From an uncultured Clostridia bacterium (GTDB lineage Bacteria > Bacillota > Clostridia > Oscillospirales > Oscillospiraceae): 5,219 nucleotides of DNA. Position 1 is the first letter of the stretch; each line of letters begins with the position of its first letter. The DNA is taken from contig CAMWSZ010000247.1 in NCBI GenBank assembly GCA_947177005.1, positions 1-5,219 on the forward strand. Reading direction: 5' to 3'. This document shows, piece after piece, positions 4,307 through 5,219 of the stretch. The translations under genes and the position numbers were made by a program. Below the pieces are notes generated by a model that was not told the DNA's origin, searched no databases, and saw nothing but the letters and a program-made list of their open reading frames with translations.

Positions 4307-5219
4307 ATGGAAGAAAACCGGCTCGAACAGCAGAAGGAAATCGTGTTTACCTACCGGCAGGAAGAACTGGTCCAGCCTGTTGTACTCCGCTATGAACGGG
4401 ACCTGCCCGGCAGTATGCTTCCGCCCCCGCCCCCGCCGGACGAAGAGGAGGAGGACTACCTCGCCCCCTGGCGCAGCGCCATTGCGCCGCCGGAAAAGCC
4501 TAAAAAAAGCCGTCTGGGCGTGCAGCTGTTTGTGGGTGTATCGCTGCTGCTGGCACTGGTCTGCCTGGGCGTGGGGATCTGGTATATGGGCCAGCACGGC
4601 TGGATGCTGCCCAACCGCGTGACGCCGGACGAAGAGGAGGAGGACCCGCCCGCCTGGGAGGACCGGTATTACTGGGATTACGGCGACAAGCCCGGTCTCT
4701 CGGATACCCCGCGGGAGACCACCATTGGCCGCTATCCCACCGGCGGCGAGGCGCGGCTGCTGCTGTCGGCCACGGAGTCCCGGCCGCCGCTGACGCCGGG
4801 GGAGATCTATGAAAAGGTCAATCCGTCCGTGGTGTCGGTGCTGGGCAGTCAGACGGGCTACAGCAGCGTCGGCACCGGCGTGATCTTCAGCGAGGACGGG
4901 TATGTCCTGACCAATTTCCATGTCATCTCCGGCTGCCGGTCCTGTGAGGTTCTGGTCACGGACCACGCCGCGGTGGTGGAGTACGACGCAAAGCTGGTGG
5001 GCTACGACGAGGATATGGATCTGGCGGTGCTGAAAATCGCCGCCGTGGGACTGCCTCCGGCGGAATTCGGCATCTCGGATGATTTGCAGATCGGGGACCC
5101 GTGCTACGCCATTGGCAATCCGCTGGGACTGGAGCTGCGGAACACGTTTACCAACGGCATTATCTCCGCTGTCAGCCGCAGCGTGGATGTGGACGGCGTC
5201 GATATGACCCTCATCCAGA
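4307..5219 (+). CDS. htrA: Membrane-anchored HtrA/DegP-like trypsin-type serine protease (C-terminus cut by window edge)
   Basis: 304 residues are visible. The ATG has GGAG (4297-4300) 6 nt upstream. Residues 1-70 are a cytoplasmic tail with a proline run (39-44) and an acidic DEEEED patch (45-50). One membrane helix spans about 71-94. An acidic/aromatic spacer follows, with a second DEEEED (108-113). From about 164 the S1C protease domain begins: YEKVNPSVVSVLG, then the GTGVIFSEDGYVLTNFHVISG segment with catalytic His205, and EDMDLAVLKI with catalytic Asp238. Next come GDPCYAIGNPLGL and a TNGIISAVSR segment typical of the family. The catalytic Ser (GNSGGPL) and any PDZ domain lie past the right edge. 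HtrA proteases degrade or refold misfolded exported proteins on the outer membrane face. Being third in an operon with a regulator and kinase parallels HtrA control by CssRS or CiaRH. The tail of about 70 residues before the membrane helix is longer than in many Gram-positive HtrAs (general knowledge, not measured). Family assignment is firm; activity cannot be confirmed without the Ser. Confidence 0.93.
   Translation, partial: MEENRLEQQKEIVFTYRQEELVQPVVLRYERDLPGSMLPPPPPPDEEEEDYLAPWRSAIAPPEKPKKSRLGVQLFVGVSLLLALVCLGVGIWYMGQHGWMLPNRVTPDEEEEDPPAWEDRYYWDYGDKPGLSDTPRETTIGRYPTGGEARLLLSATESRPPLTPGEIYEKVNPSVVSVLGSQTGYSSVGTGVIFSEDGYVLTNFHVISGCRSCEVLVTDHAAVVEYDAKLVGYDEDMDLAVLKIAAVGLPPAEFGISDDLQIGDPCYAIGNPLGLELRNTFTNGIISAVSRSVDVDGVDMTLIQ
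4434..4456 (+). repeat. 23-bp exact direct repeat, copy 1 (acidic patch inside the membrane)
   Basis: This segment is identical over 23 bp to 4623-4645, 189 bp later and in the same reading frame (63 codons apart). It encodes P-DEEEED at residues 44-50, on the cytoplasmic side of the membrane helix of the HtrA-like protease. Confidence 0.8.
4623..4645 (+). repeat. 23-bp exact direct repeat, copy 2 (acidic patch outside the membrane)
   Basis: This is the exact second copy of 4434-4456, encoding P-DEEEED at residues 107-113, just outside the membrane helix. Recombination between the copies would delete 189 bp in frame, removing the membrane anchor while leaving the protease domain in frame. 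Confidence 0.8.

Noticed and set aside
4235..4966. 243-codon minus-strand frame opposite the protease gene
   Set aside because: The opposite strand encodes clear HtrA motifs including catalytic His205. The reverse product is low in recognisable features.

Overview
The window reads as part of a GC-rich Gram-positive anaerobe chromosome, most likely class Clostridia in the Oscillospiraceae/Ruminococcaceae range. The evidence is strong AGGAGG-type ribosome binding sites, GC-rich codon use, an exported protein with a copper-amine-oxidase-N-like domain joined by a proline-rich linker to a NodB-like domain, and an OmpR-family regulator/HAMP kinase pair followed by an HtrA-type protease. The taxon is inferred from style and family content, not from a marker gene.

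Layout. Positions 1-635 hold the start of a minus-strand gene for an unrecognised cysteine-rich protein; its C-terminus lies beyond the left edge. A 211-bp divergent intergenic region (636-846) follows. It contains a short perfect hairpin, a repeated GC-rich element, a candidate promoter for each direction, and an 11-bp-period tandem repeat just before the next gene. Positions 847-2013 (+) encode an exported protein whose C-terminal domain looks like a polysaccharide deacetylase that has lost its metal ligands. A 102-bp gap with a perfect TATAAT leads into a tight plus-strand operon: response regulator (2116-2805), sensor histidine kinase (2824-4281) and membrane-anchored HtrA/DegP-like serine protease (4307-beyond 5219), with gaps of 18 and 25 nt.

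How the genes may work together. The kinase has two membrane segments and an extracytoplasmic sensor region of about 140 residues. It should phosphorylate Asp53 of the regulator next to it. Coupling of such a pair to an HtrA protease recalls the CssRS-HtrA (Bacillus) and CiaRH-HtrA (Streptococcus) envelope or secretion-stress circuits, so a surface protein quality-control role is a reasonable inference. The upstream exported pseudo-deacetylase could be a cell-wall-associated partner or a target of the same regulator. The tandem repeat at its promoter has the helical spacing typical of OmpR-family sites.

No RNA genes, mobile elements or CRISPR arrays were seen. The long reverse-strand open frames opposite the real genes are judged to be coding shadows.
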